A stretch of DNA of 64,000 nucleotides from Bog-473 sp963755495 (lineage in GTDB: Bacteria; Actinomycetota; Acidimicrobiia; Acidimicrobiales; RAAP-2). Shown in pieces: positions 8,425-16,120 of the stretch (its first letter is position 1; every line of letters begins with the position of its first letter). The position numbers were made by a program, and so were the translations under genes. The notes under the pieces are model-generated. The model was not told the DNA's origin. It ran no database searches and worked only from the letters and a program-made list of their open reading frames with translations. Where the stretch lies: contig CAVWJS010000012.1 in the NCBI GenBank assembly GCA_963755495.1, positions 325,146 to 389,145 on the forward strand. Reading direction: 5' to 3'.

Positions 8425-8472
8425 GGGATAAGCGGTGTAGGAGACCCTGTAACCTCCACCTCCGCTTATCCC
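8425..8472. terminator. hairpin between convergent element genes
   Basis: An 11-bp perfect inverted repeat, GGGATAAGCGG at 8425-8435 and CCGCTTATCCC at 8462-8472, lies between the plus-strand gene ending at 8320 and the minus-strand gene ending at 8505. The position suits a bidirectional terminator, although no long T-run follows. Confidence 0.6.
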
Positions 8473-8504
8473 ATGTGGCGCAGGAGTCGGCCAGCGCCAA
8501 ACCT

Positions 8505-8783
8505 CTAGATGGATAGGCCGTGCTTTGCGAGAATTTCTCGTCGGAGACGCATGAAGTCTGCCGTGCTCTCATCGTTGAAGTCGCCATTTGGTGAAGTGAT
8601 TACACCAGTCGCTCGATCAACACTCAGCGAGACGACCGAGGGCGTGCCGGCTCGATGCTCGGTCGCTGCCGTCTCCAGGTGCTCCAGCTCTTCATCTGAA
8701 AGTGTGGACGCGATCTCTGTGACGGTCTGGCGGTCGGCGTGCACCCGGTCTCGAAAACTACGAATGTGCTCCATCGGATTCAC
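8505..8783 (-). CDS. small hypothetical protein after the capsid gene
   Basis: A 92-residue acidic helical protein. The GTG at 8783 (VNPMEHIRSFRDRV) was chosen because GGAG sits seven bases upstream; the in-frame ATG at 8774 is too far from that site. The C-terminal half has STADFMRLRREILAKHGLS, which would suit protein-protein contact. It is the last gene of the minus-strand structural operon, 61 bases after the capsid gene. A decoration or scaffold role is possible, but nothing in the sequence proves it. Confidence 0.55.
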   Translation of the reverse strand: MNPMEHIRSFRDRVHADRQTVTEIASTLSDEELEHLETAATEHRAGTPSVVSLSVDRATGVITSPNGDFNDESTADFMRLRREILAKHGLSI

Positions 8784-8844
8784 TAGCTGACTCCTTCGGT
8801 TTGATGGGAAAGGGACTGCGGTCATTCGTCCTTGACAGCGTTCG

Positions 8845-10419
8845 TCAGGCTCCGGTATAGCTCGATGTGGCGATCGTTCCGGCGGATGCACCGTTCGGCA
8901 GCACAGGCGAGATCAGGGTGAGCGCTTCAACGCCGCGGAACGCAACGCCTTCGAAGACTTCCGAGAAGATCTCATAATCGTTTGTAGCGTCGAGGGTCGA
9001 GTCGCGCACGACACCGATGTCGAGCGTGCCGGAGTCGAGCCGCTGAAAAGTTCCGTCGACGAAGAGGTTCCACACCGTCTTATTGATCCACGGCGGGATC
9101 GGGTTAAGCGTTGCGACAGACGTGTACGTCTCCGCGGGGTACTGATAGAGCGTGCTGCCGGTCGTCTTCGCCGCACGGCCGTCGAGCATCCAGATCACGG
9201 TAATGCTGCGCGCCGCAAACCATGCGTTGATCTGCGAATCGGGCACAGCAAATGGGTTCGTGTCGTCGATGTCGTGCGCCAACTCTCGAGCGATGTCGGC
9301 GCGGAACGCGTCCTTCGCCCAGCGGGGAAAAACCGCAGTCAGGCCGGCGTCGTCACTCAGGCGATGCACGTCGCGGTAGTACGCCACGGCCTGGTCGACG
9401 GTGGCGAGCAAGTCACGCGCGCTGCCGAGCAACGAGTACGTGTTCAGCAACTTCGACGACGCGTCGATGTGCGAAAGCGTATTCAGCTCCCGAATGCGAG
9501 AAGCCGCGGCGATCGAGAGCTCCACGTTCGCGCTCACCCATTCTGGTGCGAACCTTCCCCCAAGGTTTCCGAACTGCAGCCGTGTCGGCACGGCGTCGAC
9601 GTAGACCGTCGTCGGAGATCCACAGGCGATCGAGAGAACCGGCTTCGTCAGGCCGTTGCCCGGCGCTCCGGCGTCCATCGCTTCGGTCCAAACCTCAGTC
9701 GCCGAGGCGAGAGATCCGATGTCGGGCGGTGGCACGAAGGTGAGACCGCCTCTATCCGCCTGAAAGGCCGGCAGGCCCAAATTGAGTGGCGTGTCAGCGA
9801 CCGCGAACACGTCGACCGACCAATCGATGTTGACCGGGGCGCAGATGCCACCAGAGGCGGTGAGGGCGGCGGGAAGGTCACGGCTGTCAGCGATCCGAGC
9901 CAGTTTGATGCCGTTGGAAAAAGCGTCCGGTCCAAGACGACGCTCATCGGGATAACGATCCCGCCAATCGGCTCTCGCGAGGACGACTTCGCCGCGGGGT
10001 GGGCCGTTGCGCGGCATCGAACCGAGCGTGTCAGCCATGAGCCGAGCCAGTGAGTCCCTGTCGAGTACCTCACCACTGCGCCCACCACGGCCGGCACCAG
10101 TCGCTATCACCGACACCATTCCGCCGTCATGTGGCGCGCTGCGAGATGGCGTTGCGGCCGCATCTTGGGTTTGCGCCATCCGGACCGCACGATTCGTCAC
10201 AGGGGCCGACGAAGCGGCTACCGGGGCCGGAGTTGCGGCCGGCCGAGGACGGCCATTGGGTGTGCGACTGCGGGACTCGGACAGAACGGCGAAGGCCGCA
10301 TCGGTGTAACTCTCCCCGCCGCTTGCAATCAGCTCAAGGGCCGCGTTTAGTTCGGTGTCGGAGAGGTTGGCGAGATCCGCTGGCGTTTGGGCGATTTGCA
10401 AAAGCTCTGTGATGTCCAT
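8845..10419 (-). CDS. phage major capsid protein
   Basis: A 524-residue protein. Residues 1-110 form a helical start (MDITELLQIAQ) and a long Pro/Ala/Ser-rich, probably disordered segment that could act as a scaffold-like delta domain. The rest resembles actinophage and phiRv-like HK97-fold capsid proteins (NIDWSVDVFAVADTPLNLGL; PPWINKTVWNLFVDGTFQRL; SEVFEGVAFRGVEALTLISP). The ATG at 10419 fits the domain start; the open frame upstream of it is not protein-like. No prohead protease is present in the element, so processing would need a helper or not occur. It lies downstream of TerL and a small HTH gene. Confidence 0.75.
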   Translation of the reverse strand: MDITELLQIAQTPADLANLSDTELNAALELIASGGESYTDAAFAVLSESRSRTPNGRPRPAATPAPVAASSAPVTNRAVRMAQTQDAAATPSRSAPHDGGMVSVIATGAGRGGRSGEVLDRDSLARLMADTLGSMPRNGPPRGEVVLARADWRDRYPDERRLGPDAFSNGIKLARIADSRDLPAALTASGGICAPVNIDWSVDVFAVADTPLNLGLPAFQADRGGLTFVPPPDIGSLASATEVWTEAMDAGAPGNGLTKPVLSIACGSPTTVYVDAVPTRLQFGNLGGRFAPEWVSANVELSIAAASRIRELNTLSHIDASSKLLNTYSLLGSARDLLATVDQAVAYYRDVHRLSDDAGLTAVFPRWAKDAFRADIARELAHDIDDTNPFAVPDSQINAWFAARSITVIWMLDGRAAKTTGSTLYQYPAETYTSVATLNPIPPWINKTVWNLFVDGTFQRLDSGTLDIGVVRDSTLDATNDYEIFSEVFEGVAFRGVEALTLISPVLPNGASAGTIATSSYTGA

Positions 10420-10477
10420 GATCACCAGTTTCCGGGAGACGTTAGCCACACACAACGGGCCGAAGGGGCACTTATGT

Positions 10478-10840
10478 TCATTTCTCGGCTCGCTTAGGCC
10501 GTGGAAGCGGTCCACCGCAACACGGACAGATGCCACTTCGATCGAGACGTTGTGCCATCGACCGGACAAGCTCGCCTTGAGCTTTCTTGCGCATCTGGTC
10601 GCGTTGCCATTCGGGAAGTTGTTCGGGAAGCCATACGCACCGGCGCTGTCGGGGCCTTGCCGGCTCACCTTGCGGGGTCCGGATTATGACTTTCCGGCGC
10701 TCGTCGAGACTGTTGACCACTGTACGAGTCCGCCGCTCCGACAGGTTGAGCCGATTCGCAAGATCTTGGACCGTCAAGGGCGCATCGGCTTCGAGGATGG
10801 CGAGTGTGCGGAGCTGAGTCGCTCCGAGGCCGCGGCTCAC
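10478..10840 (-). CDS. small winged-helix protein with C-terminal zinc knuckle
   Basis: A 120-residue protein. Residues about 5-60 form a winged helix-turn-helix (LTVQDLANRLNLSERRTRTV, then VVNSLDERRKVIIR). The C-terminus has ICPCCGGPLPRP, a CxxC-type metal knuckle with only two or three cysteines, so a site might form between subunits. The ATG overlaps the TerL stop (ATGA), placing it in the packaging operon between TerL and capsid. It could regulate late genes, or bind DNA during packaging in place of a missing head protein. Both ideas are inference. Confidence 0.65.
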   Translation of the reverse strand: MSRGLGATQLRTLAILEADAPLTVQDLANRLNLSERRTRTVVNSLDERRKVIIRTPQGEPARPRQRRCVWLPEQLPEWQRDQMRKKAQGELVRSMAQRLDRSGICPCCGGPLPRPKRAEK

Positions 10841-12288
10841 CTAGCGCGTCCCGGCGGTCGGTACCGGCTGGGGTCCGTGATGGTGAATCTGCCGAGCCGC
10901 ATCGTCGGAGTCCGCGGCGGGGCCAGAGGAATGCCGCTTCGGAGTCGCTGTTCCCTCGATGCCACCATGAGCCGTATCGGGCCGGCCGACGATCCATCGA
11001 GCAAAGCGGCGGCAACGAGGCCACACGCAACGGCCTGGTCGTCGTGTTGGCCTGATCGATGATCGAGGCGGATCAAGCCGGGACCGGTCTCGACAAGTCG
11101 CACTGTCGACAGTTCGGCGGCGAGATCCGGATCGTCGGGCAAGAGGATCGCTCGGTCGCGCAAGCACCCATAGAGAGTCCGAGCGAGCTTGTTGACACCC
11201 GCCACCGAAAAGACATATTCCTCGCAAGTGACGCCGGCACCCTTCAGGCGTTCAGTGAGTTGGGCGGCCTGATGGAAGTCGAAGACGAGCTTCGGTGACC
11301 CGTACGTCTTCCAGTTCGCCAGGATTGCCGTCTCAACGTCGCTCAGGCTCACCGGATTGATTCTTGTGCCTGTCCAGCGCTGAACCCGATCGATGATGAC
11401 TCTGCGGCCGTCTGCAGTGGCTTCAAGGTGGCCTACTGCGACGACGGTCGAGTCTCGTCGAGTCCCAACGTCGACGCTCATCACGTACTGAACCCGGCGA
11501 AGCGGATCTCGCACGGTGTAGGCACCTGTGCAAGCAGCGACGTCGTCCAAGGTGGCAAGAGCATCATCGGCTTCGGTCCACTCGCAGTGCAGATACCGCC
11601 GCGCTTCGGCCGGCGTCAGTTGCTCGGTCGCCGCTTCGATGTCGGCCTCGGTCCACCACGGACAGGGACCGGCCTGCAGGATCGTCCGCCAGTGCTGACT
11701 TTGCTCGGCACTCTGCCACCACTTGAACGATGGGTGAGCCGGCGAACCGGCCGACGTCATCACAAGCAATCGGGAACCACGGACCTTGCCCATTGCCGAG
11801 ATCACCGACGCCCAAAGCAGCGAGTAGCGAGCGACGTCAGGCCACTGAGCAACCTCGTCGAGCACGACGCAGTACGGCCGAGTGCCGAAGCTCGATGCCG
11901 CATCGGATGACTCGATCGAGAGTGTCGCTCCACTTGCGCGGCAAGTGACCGAACGAGAAGCGATGTCGACCAGATCGCCGAGACCGGTCCGCTCGACGTA
12001 ATCGGTGATCGAGTCGAGCAAGAGACCGGCTTGCTCACCGTCAGCGGCATAGGCGTAACTGCGACTCCGCTCGGGTGCTTCGCAAATGACAAGAGCGAGC
12101 AAGAGTGCGGCGGCATCGGCCGTCTTGCTCATCCCGCGGGCACGAAGCCAGAAGTGAAAGCGAAGATCGCCATCAAGAAACGCTCGGGCATCGGACCATT
12201 GCCAGTCGGTCGCAACGTCACCCCACTGCCGGCCGTCTTCCATCACCATCGACGACAGAAGCGACAAGGCGGTCATTTGCCCGCTCAC
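10837..12288 (-). CDS. phage terminase large subunit
   Basis: A 483-residue packaging motor. The ATPase domain (about 1-245) has a shortened arginine-rich Walker A, RARGMSKT at 49-56, and a Walker B, VVLDE at 141-145. The nuclease domain (about 265-430) keeps acidic residues in MSVDVG (D273), LVFDFHQ (D337) and HDDQA (415-419). Length and both active sites look complete. Start and stop overlap the flanking genes by ATGA. In a satellite such a TerL, paired with its own TerS, would direct packaging of the element's DNA. Confidence 0.9.
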   Translation of the reverse strand: MSGQMTALSLLSSMVMEDGRQWGDVATDWQWSDARAFLDGDLRFHFWLRARGMSKTADAAALLLALVICEAPERSRSYAYAADGEQAGLLLDSITDYVERTGLGDLVDIASRSVTCRASGATLSIESSDAASSFGTRPYCVVLDEVAQWPDVARYSLLWASVISAMGKVRGSRLLVMTSAGSPAHPSFKWWQSAEQSQHWRTILQAGPCPWWTEADIEAATEQLTPAEARRYLHCEWTEADDALATLDDVAACTGAYTVRDPLRRVQYVMSVDVGTRRDSTVVAVGHLEATADGRRVIIDRVQRWTGTRINPVSLSDVETAILANWKTYGSPKLVFDFHQAAQLTERLKGAGVTCEEYVFSVAGVNKLARTLYGCLRDRAILLPDDPDLAAELSTVRLVETGPGLIRLDHRSGQHDDQAVACGLVAAALLDGSSAGPIRLMVASREQRLRSGIPLAPPRTPTMRLGRFTITDPSRYRPPGRAR

Positions 12289-12767
12289 GGTTCATTCTCG
12301 TCGGCTGGCACTTCGGTAGCGTCGATCGCTTCTAGGCGGCGAGAGGCGATCTCAGCGCCCTTTGCGATGATGCTGGCAAGGTCGACCTTCGATGCGGCAA
12401 CGTCACGACCGAGGCGCGCACGGCTCAACGGGTCGAAGCCGAGTTTCGATCGCAACGATTCCGCTCTGGCTTCAAGGCGTGTGAGCAAGTCACTGGCGCG
12501 GCGAGTCGCATCGTCGGCACCGAGATCGCCGCCGTGATCCATGAGGAATTCGGTGACCAGTTGCACTCGGGCTTCGCAGCGCGCCCATGCCCATACCGCT
12601 GACGAATCACAAGGTCGAAGCCAGTCGACCGAGCTGGTCACTTGCTCGACGAGTTCGGTCGCGAGCGGATCGACGCGGCGCGGTGACCATGCTCCGTGTT
12701 TCACGGCGACGACGTTGCCGGGTTCAAAGTCCGGATGCCGCGGCGGGTGTCCTGGGCGACACGTCAT
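12285..12767 (-). CDS. phage terminase small subunit-like protein
   Basis: A 160-residue helical protein directly upstream of TerL and coupled to it by ATGA. The N-terminal block with NVVAVKHGAWSPR, and the later LSRARLGRDVAASKVDL, match the layout of small subunits found beside TerL in actinobacterial prophage-like elements. The ATG at 12767 has GGGTGA six bases upstream. It would recognise the packaging site of the element. The assignment rests on position and general resemblance rather than a sharp catalytic motif. Confidence 0.65.
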   Translation of the reverse strand: MTCRPGHPPRHPDFEPGNVVAVKHGAWSPRRVDPLATELVEQVTSSVDWLRPCDSSAVWAWARCEARVQLVTEFLMDHGGDLGADDATRRASDLLTRLEARAESLRSKLGFDPLSRARLGRDVAASKVDLASIIAKGAEIASRRLEAIDATEVPADENEP

Positions 12768-12991
12768 CGAAAATCACCCAGAGCGGGACTGCAAGTCACA
12801 CTGGCGATGTCGCAAACCTCCAGCTCATGCAGTGTGTTTGCACCTTTGCCGAGAGATCTCCGTGCGTGCGGGGTCACAAACGGGTCACACGTCGAGCGAT
12901 TTGACCCAGAAAATGACACCGTGAGCGCGGCATGCCTCGGGGGGTTTTCCCAATCGGGCAACCTCGGGATTTTGAACGCCGTTGAGTTCAT
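12764..12991 (-). CDS. doubtful small ORF between zinc protein and TerS
   Basis: 75 codons from the ATG at 12991 (MNSTAFKIPRLPDWENPPR). Both ends overlap neighbours by ATGA, matching the chain of coupled genes in this operon. The protein itself is unconvincing: low complexity, no predicted fold, and composition unlike its neighbours. If it is not coding, 12768-12987 is a 220-bp gap that might hold a promoter or packaging site. Confidence 0.3.
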   Translation of the reverse strand: MNSTAFKIPRLPDWENPPRHAALTVSFSGSNRSTCDPFVTPHARRSLGKGANTLHELEVCDIASVTCSPALGDFR

Positions 12992-13299
12992 GCCGCCTTC
13001 ACTTTCGATAACCAACGTCTCGGTCGTTCCCGCAATGCCTTGGCACTCATGCACGCCACGCAGTAGCTCCGGACTTCGACCTCCATCCACCATTTGCAGC
13101 AAGGGTGCATGGGTCCAACCTCGTCGGCCAACCATGCGGGATCACCGCAGTACCGGCAACGCCATTCCGGAACCGAGCCACTTAGGCGCACGCATGCACG
13201 CCCTAAAGGGCGCGGTGCGTGCGTGCGCTTCTGTGGGATGGCCGACGCATCGGGCGCCGAAGAGGCGCATGCGCTACGTGCGCCCTGCTCACGACCCAT
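12988..13299 (-). CDS. small zinc-ribbon-like protein
   Basis: A 103-residue basic protein. The C-terminal half carries a metal-site pattern: CRYCGDPAW, then HPCCKWW, then SYCVACMS. This gives CxxC, HxCC and CxxC, enough for one or two zinc sites. The ATG at 13299 (MGREQGARS) overlaps the end of the upstream ORF by 11 bases. Similar short zinc proteins occur beside terminase genes in small actinobacterial elements. DNA binding or a packaging accessory role is likely but unproven. Confidence 0.55.
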   Translation of the reverse strand: MGREQGARSACASSAPDASAIPQKRTHAPRPLGRACVRLSGSVPEWRCRYCGDPAWLADEVGPMHPCCKWWMEVEVRSYCVACMSAKALRERPRRWLSKVKAA

Positions 13300-13507
13300 T
13301 TTCGCCGCCGATCTGATCCGTCGACGCACGCCATAGACCTCCGGGACCATCCGGCACTGCCAACTCACGCCCTTTCAGGCTCTTGAGCGCGTCTTGAATC
13401 GTCCGAGCCTTGAGCGGCAGGCCTCCGTCGATGGCAACGAGGTCGCCGATCGCCCTCACGTCCAGAACGCCCGGATGTTGCCCCGCAGGGCCTTCAAGAG
13501 CTGTCAA
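13289..13507 (-). CDS. winged-helix ORF, probable displaced C-terminus of the ATPase
   Basis: A 72-codon frame opening with TTG at 13507, whose start overlaps the stop of the ATPase frame as TTGA. It encodes a winged-helix-like segment (LKARTIQDALKSLKGRELAV). RepA-like ATPases of small elements commonly end in such a domain, so this may be the true C-terminus joined by a second one-base frameshift near 13505-13520. A separate small gene is the alternative. Confidence 0.45.
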   Translation of the reverse strand: MTALEGPAGQHPGVLDVRAIGDLVAIDGGLPLKARTIQDALKSLKGRELAVPDGPGGLWRASTDQIGGENGS

Positions 13508-14792
13508 ACTCGACGAGCTGCGGGTCGGAGGCCGCTAAGGGCCGGGTCGGTCGATTCCAGAATCGGTGGCTGAATCTCGACCCTGATCGCTCCATCGGCG
13601 AGCGAGAGAAACTTCACCAGTGAGACCGCTCGGCCACCCTGTAGGGATCGCACGTATCCATAGCGGTCCTTCCCAACTTCCAAGCGACTTTCCCCATCGC
13701 AGCCGCGGGCGAACGGTTTGATCGAGATCATCTTGAAAGCAACATCGACTCCGGCGAGCTTGGCCCCGGATCCACGCGGTAGCGCCCCTGATTCTCCCGA
13801 TCCTTGACCGGATGATCGAGCAATAGGACACCCGCACCCTCGCTCGCACAAAAGCGAGGCAAGGATTGCAAGAAGGCGGTGACGTCCGGAGCAGAGTTCT
13901 CGTCGAGTCCTTCAAGTGCCAACGCCTCGGCGACTCCATCGATCACGACGAGCGTCGGTCGGACCCCCGCGAGCAACTCTCCGAGAGATCGTCGATCTGC
14001 GAGGGTGAGCGGACCTTCTGGTCGGATGTAGTGAAATCCTTCGGCGAGTTCCTCGTCCGTACACCCATGATCGAGCAGTCGACCCTTCACGGAGGCAGGG
14101 TCGGTCTCGAAATCGATGTAAACGACGTCACGCCCGATGCGGATCTCTTGCGCCGAGACAGCTTGCGCCAAGTGTGACTTCCCTGCCTCGGGCTCGCCGC
14201 TCAGACTGTGGACCTTCGCCGGATATATCAGGTACCGCCCGTCCTGCCGTGCCATCAGATTGGGTTCGATTTCCTCGAGAGTCACCCTTCGGAGATTGAT
14301 GGGGTTCCATGACGATTTGTCGATCGTGATGCTGGCGATCGACGAGAGTGAGTCCACGATGTCTCGTTGACGGTCGGCGTCGCTGGAATATCCCGCACTC
14401 ACTAGTTCACTTCCGGTTTCAATCAGTCTTCGATCGTTGGCTCGACCGGCGACGATCTCGGCATAGCGCCGGGTGTGAGCAACCGAAGGCACATTCGCTT
14501 GCAGGGTGACAAAGACGCTCGGATCGCCGACGGCCTCAAGTAGTCCGGACCGTTGCAGTTCGTCGCCGACGAGGGTGGCGTCAATGTCGTCGCCTCTTTC
14601 GACGAGTGCTCCGATGGCGCTGAAGATGAGTCGGTGACTCGGCTTGTAAAAGTCAACGGCCGAGACGATTCGCACGGCGATCTCGGCGGCGTCTTTCGAC
14701 AACAACATCGCACCCAGAAGAGATTCCTCGGCCTCGATGTTGTGCGGAGGCACTCGGGTCGACGTCGATTGGGAGGTTCCGGCCGTTGTCAT
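13504..14792 (-). CDS. DnaB-N plus RepA-like replicative ATPase, frameshifted
   Basis: The N-terminal about 110 residues match the DnaB helicase N-terminal domain (PPHNIEAEESLLGAMLL). This is followed by a RecA-fold ATPase with Walker A SGEPEAGKSHLA, VVYIDFETD and Walker B TLVVIDGVAEAL. After LLLDHPVKDRENQGRY the frame fails near 13785. The alternative frame carries the expected GSGAKLAGVDVAFKM and runs to 13504. One missing base near 13785 restores it. It probably drives element replication. The ATG at 14792 overlaps the upstream gene by ATGA. If the break is real rather than an error, the element cannot replicate by itself. Confidence 0.75.
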
Positions 14793-14977
14793 TCGGCCTC
14801 GATTCCGGCGGCGATGAAAATACCGCGGGCGTTCTGCAACCCGCGGAGCGCGGCGTTAATCCCGTTCGTCGGATGAGTCTCACCCCATAGGACGCATTCA
14901 AGAAGATCCCGGACCGCCAGCACCCGAAGCAATCCCTCGGCTACGCACTCATCGCAATCGTCTCGATCAGTGTTCAT
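14789..14977 (-). CDS. small hypothetical protein of the replication operon
   Basis: A 62-residue acidic protein (MNTDRDDCDECVAEGLLRVL) with a CxxC near the N-terminus and two amphipathic helices. It overlaps both neighbours (the excisionase and the ATPase) by ATGA, which strongly supports it as a real gene. No family is recognised. Confidence 0.55.
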   Translation of the reverse strand: MNTDRDDCDECVAEGLLRVLAVRDLLECVLWGETHPTNGINAALRGLQNARGIFIAAGIEAE

Positions 14978-15213
14978 CCGTCCGCCCGACGCAGCGGCAC
15001 CACTGTGGCAGTGGGGGAATCGCCTTCAAGTTCGGGGTCGAGACCAAGCATCACCCGGAGGCGGCTTGTCGGCACCCGTAAGGTCCGTCCGAACCGCAAG
15101 GTCGGGATCTCGCCCTTGCGTGCCGCGACGTAAGCCGCAGACCGGCCGAGTCCGAGCCACTGAGCTGCCTCTTCGATCGAGACTGTCGGTCGTTCTTCCG
15201 GGGTGGGGATCAC
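14974..15213 (-). CDS. excisionase-family helix-turn-helix protein
   Basis: A 79-residue DNA-binding protein. The MerR/Xis-type winged helix occupies residues about 12-60: SIEEAAQWLGLGRSAAY, then GEIPTLRFGRTLRVP and a C-terminal RLRVMLGL. The GTG at 15213 overlaps the Xre stop (GTGA). The family covers recombination directionality factors and small transcription factors. With an integrase in the same element, directing excision is the likely role, possibly together with regulation. Confidence 0.75.
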   Translation of the reverse strand: MIPTPEERPTVSIEEAAQWLGLGRSAAYVAARKGEIPTLRFGRTLRVPTSRLRVMLGLDPELEGDSPTATVVPLRRADG

Positions 15214-15449
15214 GCTGATGCCGCCGTCAGGGCATCGAGGAACTGTCGGTATTCGATAGCATGAGCTCGCCGAGGCTGGACCTCGCCTCGTTCCCAACGG
15301 AGATATGTCATCGGCGCGACTCCAAGTACGGCAGCTCCTTCACGAAGGGTGACTCCGGCGGCTTCGCGTGTCTGGCGGCGCACCGCTGGGGACGGCAGAC
15401 GTGACTCGCGGATGCCTCTGACGATGGCGTCAAACTTTTCGGATCCCAT
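15210..15449 (-). CDS. Xre-family helix-turn-helix repressor
   Basis: A 79-residue protein with a Cro/CI-type HTH: RQTREAAGVTLREGAAVLGV, then APMTYLRWERGEVQPR. The ATG at 15449 lies seven bases after a TATTTT -10 box, suggesting a leaderless mRNA; an ATG at 15458 is the alternative. It heads the minus-strand replication, packaging and capsid operon and faces the plus-strand regulator and integrase genes across a short operator-like region, so it is the natural candidate for the element's master switch. Confidence 0.75.
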   Translation of the reverse strand: MGSEKFDAIVRGIRESRLPSPAVRRQTREAAGVTLREGAAVLGVAPMTYLRWERGEVQPRRAHAIEYRQFLDALTAASA

Positions 15450-15489
15450 GTGAATCAAAATATCGATACATCGTAGAGACGTCCGGGAC

Positions 15490-15525
15490 GGTCTAGGTTA
15501 GACCGAGAACCGTTAATGGTTAGAC
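15490..15525. promoter_or_regulatory. candidate operator region of the element's divergent switch
   Basis: GGTCTAGGTTAGACC at 15490-15504 is an inverted repeat with a 3-bp spacer. GGTTAGAC, its right half, recurs at 15518-15525, exactly 22 bp after the first copy at 15496, i.e. two helical turns. AACC and GGTT flank the middle. The site lies between the Xre gene and the rightward regulator/integrase genes. A TATGGT at 15529-15534 could serve as the rightward -10 box. Confidence 0.5.
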
Positions 15526-15544
15526 GGCTATGGTACGGTGGCGC

Positions 15545-16120
15545 ATGCTTCTAGATATGGGTGACGGTGGCTGGCTGCGTTTCTACAGCCTGCGAGACGA
15601 CGTGCGGGCTCGGGTTCGCTTCGTCATAAGGGAGGACGGGCGACTTGAGCCAGCAGAAGTTCACCTCGAACGGGGAGGCACGCAACGCCTGACGGGGGAC
15701 AACCTTCGCAAACTGCCACTCGGGCACATTGAGGCTTGGGCCAACGGGCATATGCGAGACGAACTCGTCGAGCGAATCAACAGCAGCGGCCAAAAGGTCG
15801 CGAAAGCTACAGATCGATGGCTGGCGGTCATGGCAGGTCCCCAAGACCCGGAGACGAAGCTCCGCACCGACACCGCATTCAAAAAGCTGAGTCGCCGGGC
15901 TCTGATTCTGCGCGTGCCGAACGACTTGAAGAAACCCGATTCCTTTTATCAGAAGGTCGCAGATCTCTACACAACGTTGGCCGAAGCAGGCAACCGGAGG
16001 CCGGCCCAGGAGATCGCAGACGCCAACGAGGACATTGATGTGACGACGGTTCACAGATGGATCAAAGAGGCTCGGCGTCGAGGCTTACTCGGCTCTGGGC
16101 GGAGAGGGAAGGCAGGCTGA
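15545..16120 (+). CDS. hypothetical HTH protein upstream of the integrase
   Basis: A 191-residue protein. The N-terminal half is beta-rich and unrecognised. The C-terminal part (RRPAQEIADANEDIDVTTVH, then RWIKEARRRGLLG) is a helix-turn-helix of the kind that ends many actinobacterial regulators of unknown ligand. The ATG at 15545 follows a TATGGT box by ten bases; the in-frame ATG at 15530 is an alternative. Its TGA overlaps the integrase ATG as TGATG, so the two are co-translated, and a role in controlling integration or excision is likely. Confidence 0.6.
   Translation: MLLDMGDGGWLRFYSLRDDVRARVRFVIREDGRLEPAEVHLERGGTQRLTGDNLRKLPLGHIEAWANGHMRDELVERINSSGQKVAKATDRWLAVMAGPQDPETKLRTDTAFKKLSRRALILRVPNDLKKPDSFYQKVADLYTTLAEAGNRRPAQEIADANEDIDVTTVHRWIKEARRRGLLGSGRRGKAG

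Noticed and set aside
8845..10668. Longer capsid ORF starting at 10668
   Set aside because: The first 83 codons overlap the winged-helix gene at 10478-10840 in another frame and are not protein-like; the ATG at 10419 fits the domain.
12764..13135. Full-length 123-codon version of the ORF before TerS
   Set aside because: The upstream half is antisense-like overlap with the zinc protein in another frame; only the part from 12991 is compatible with the operon overlaps, and even that is doubtful.
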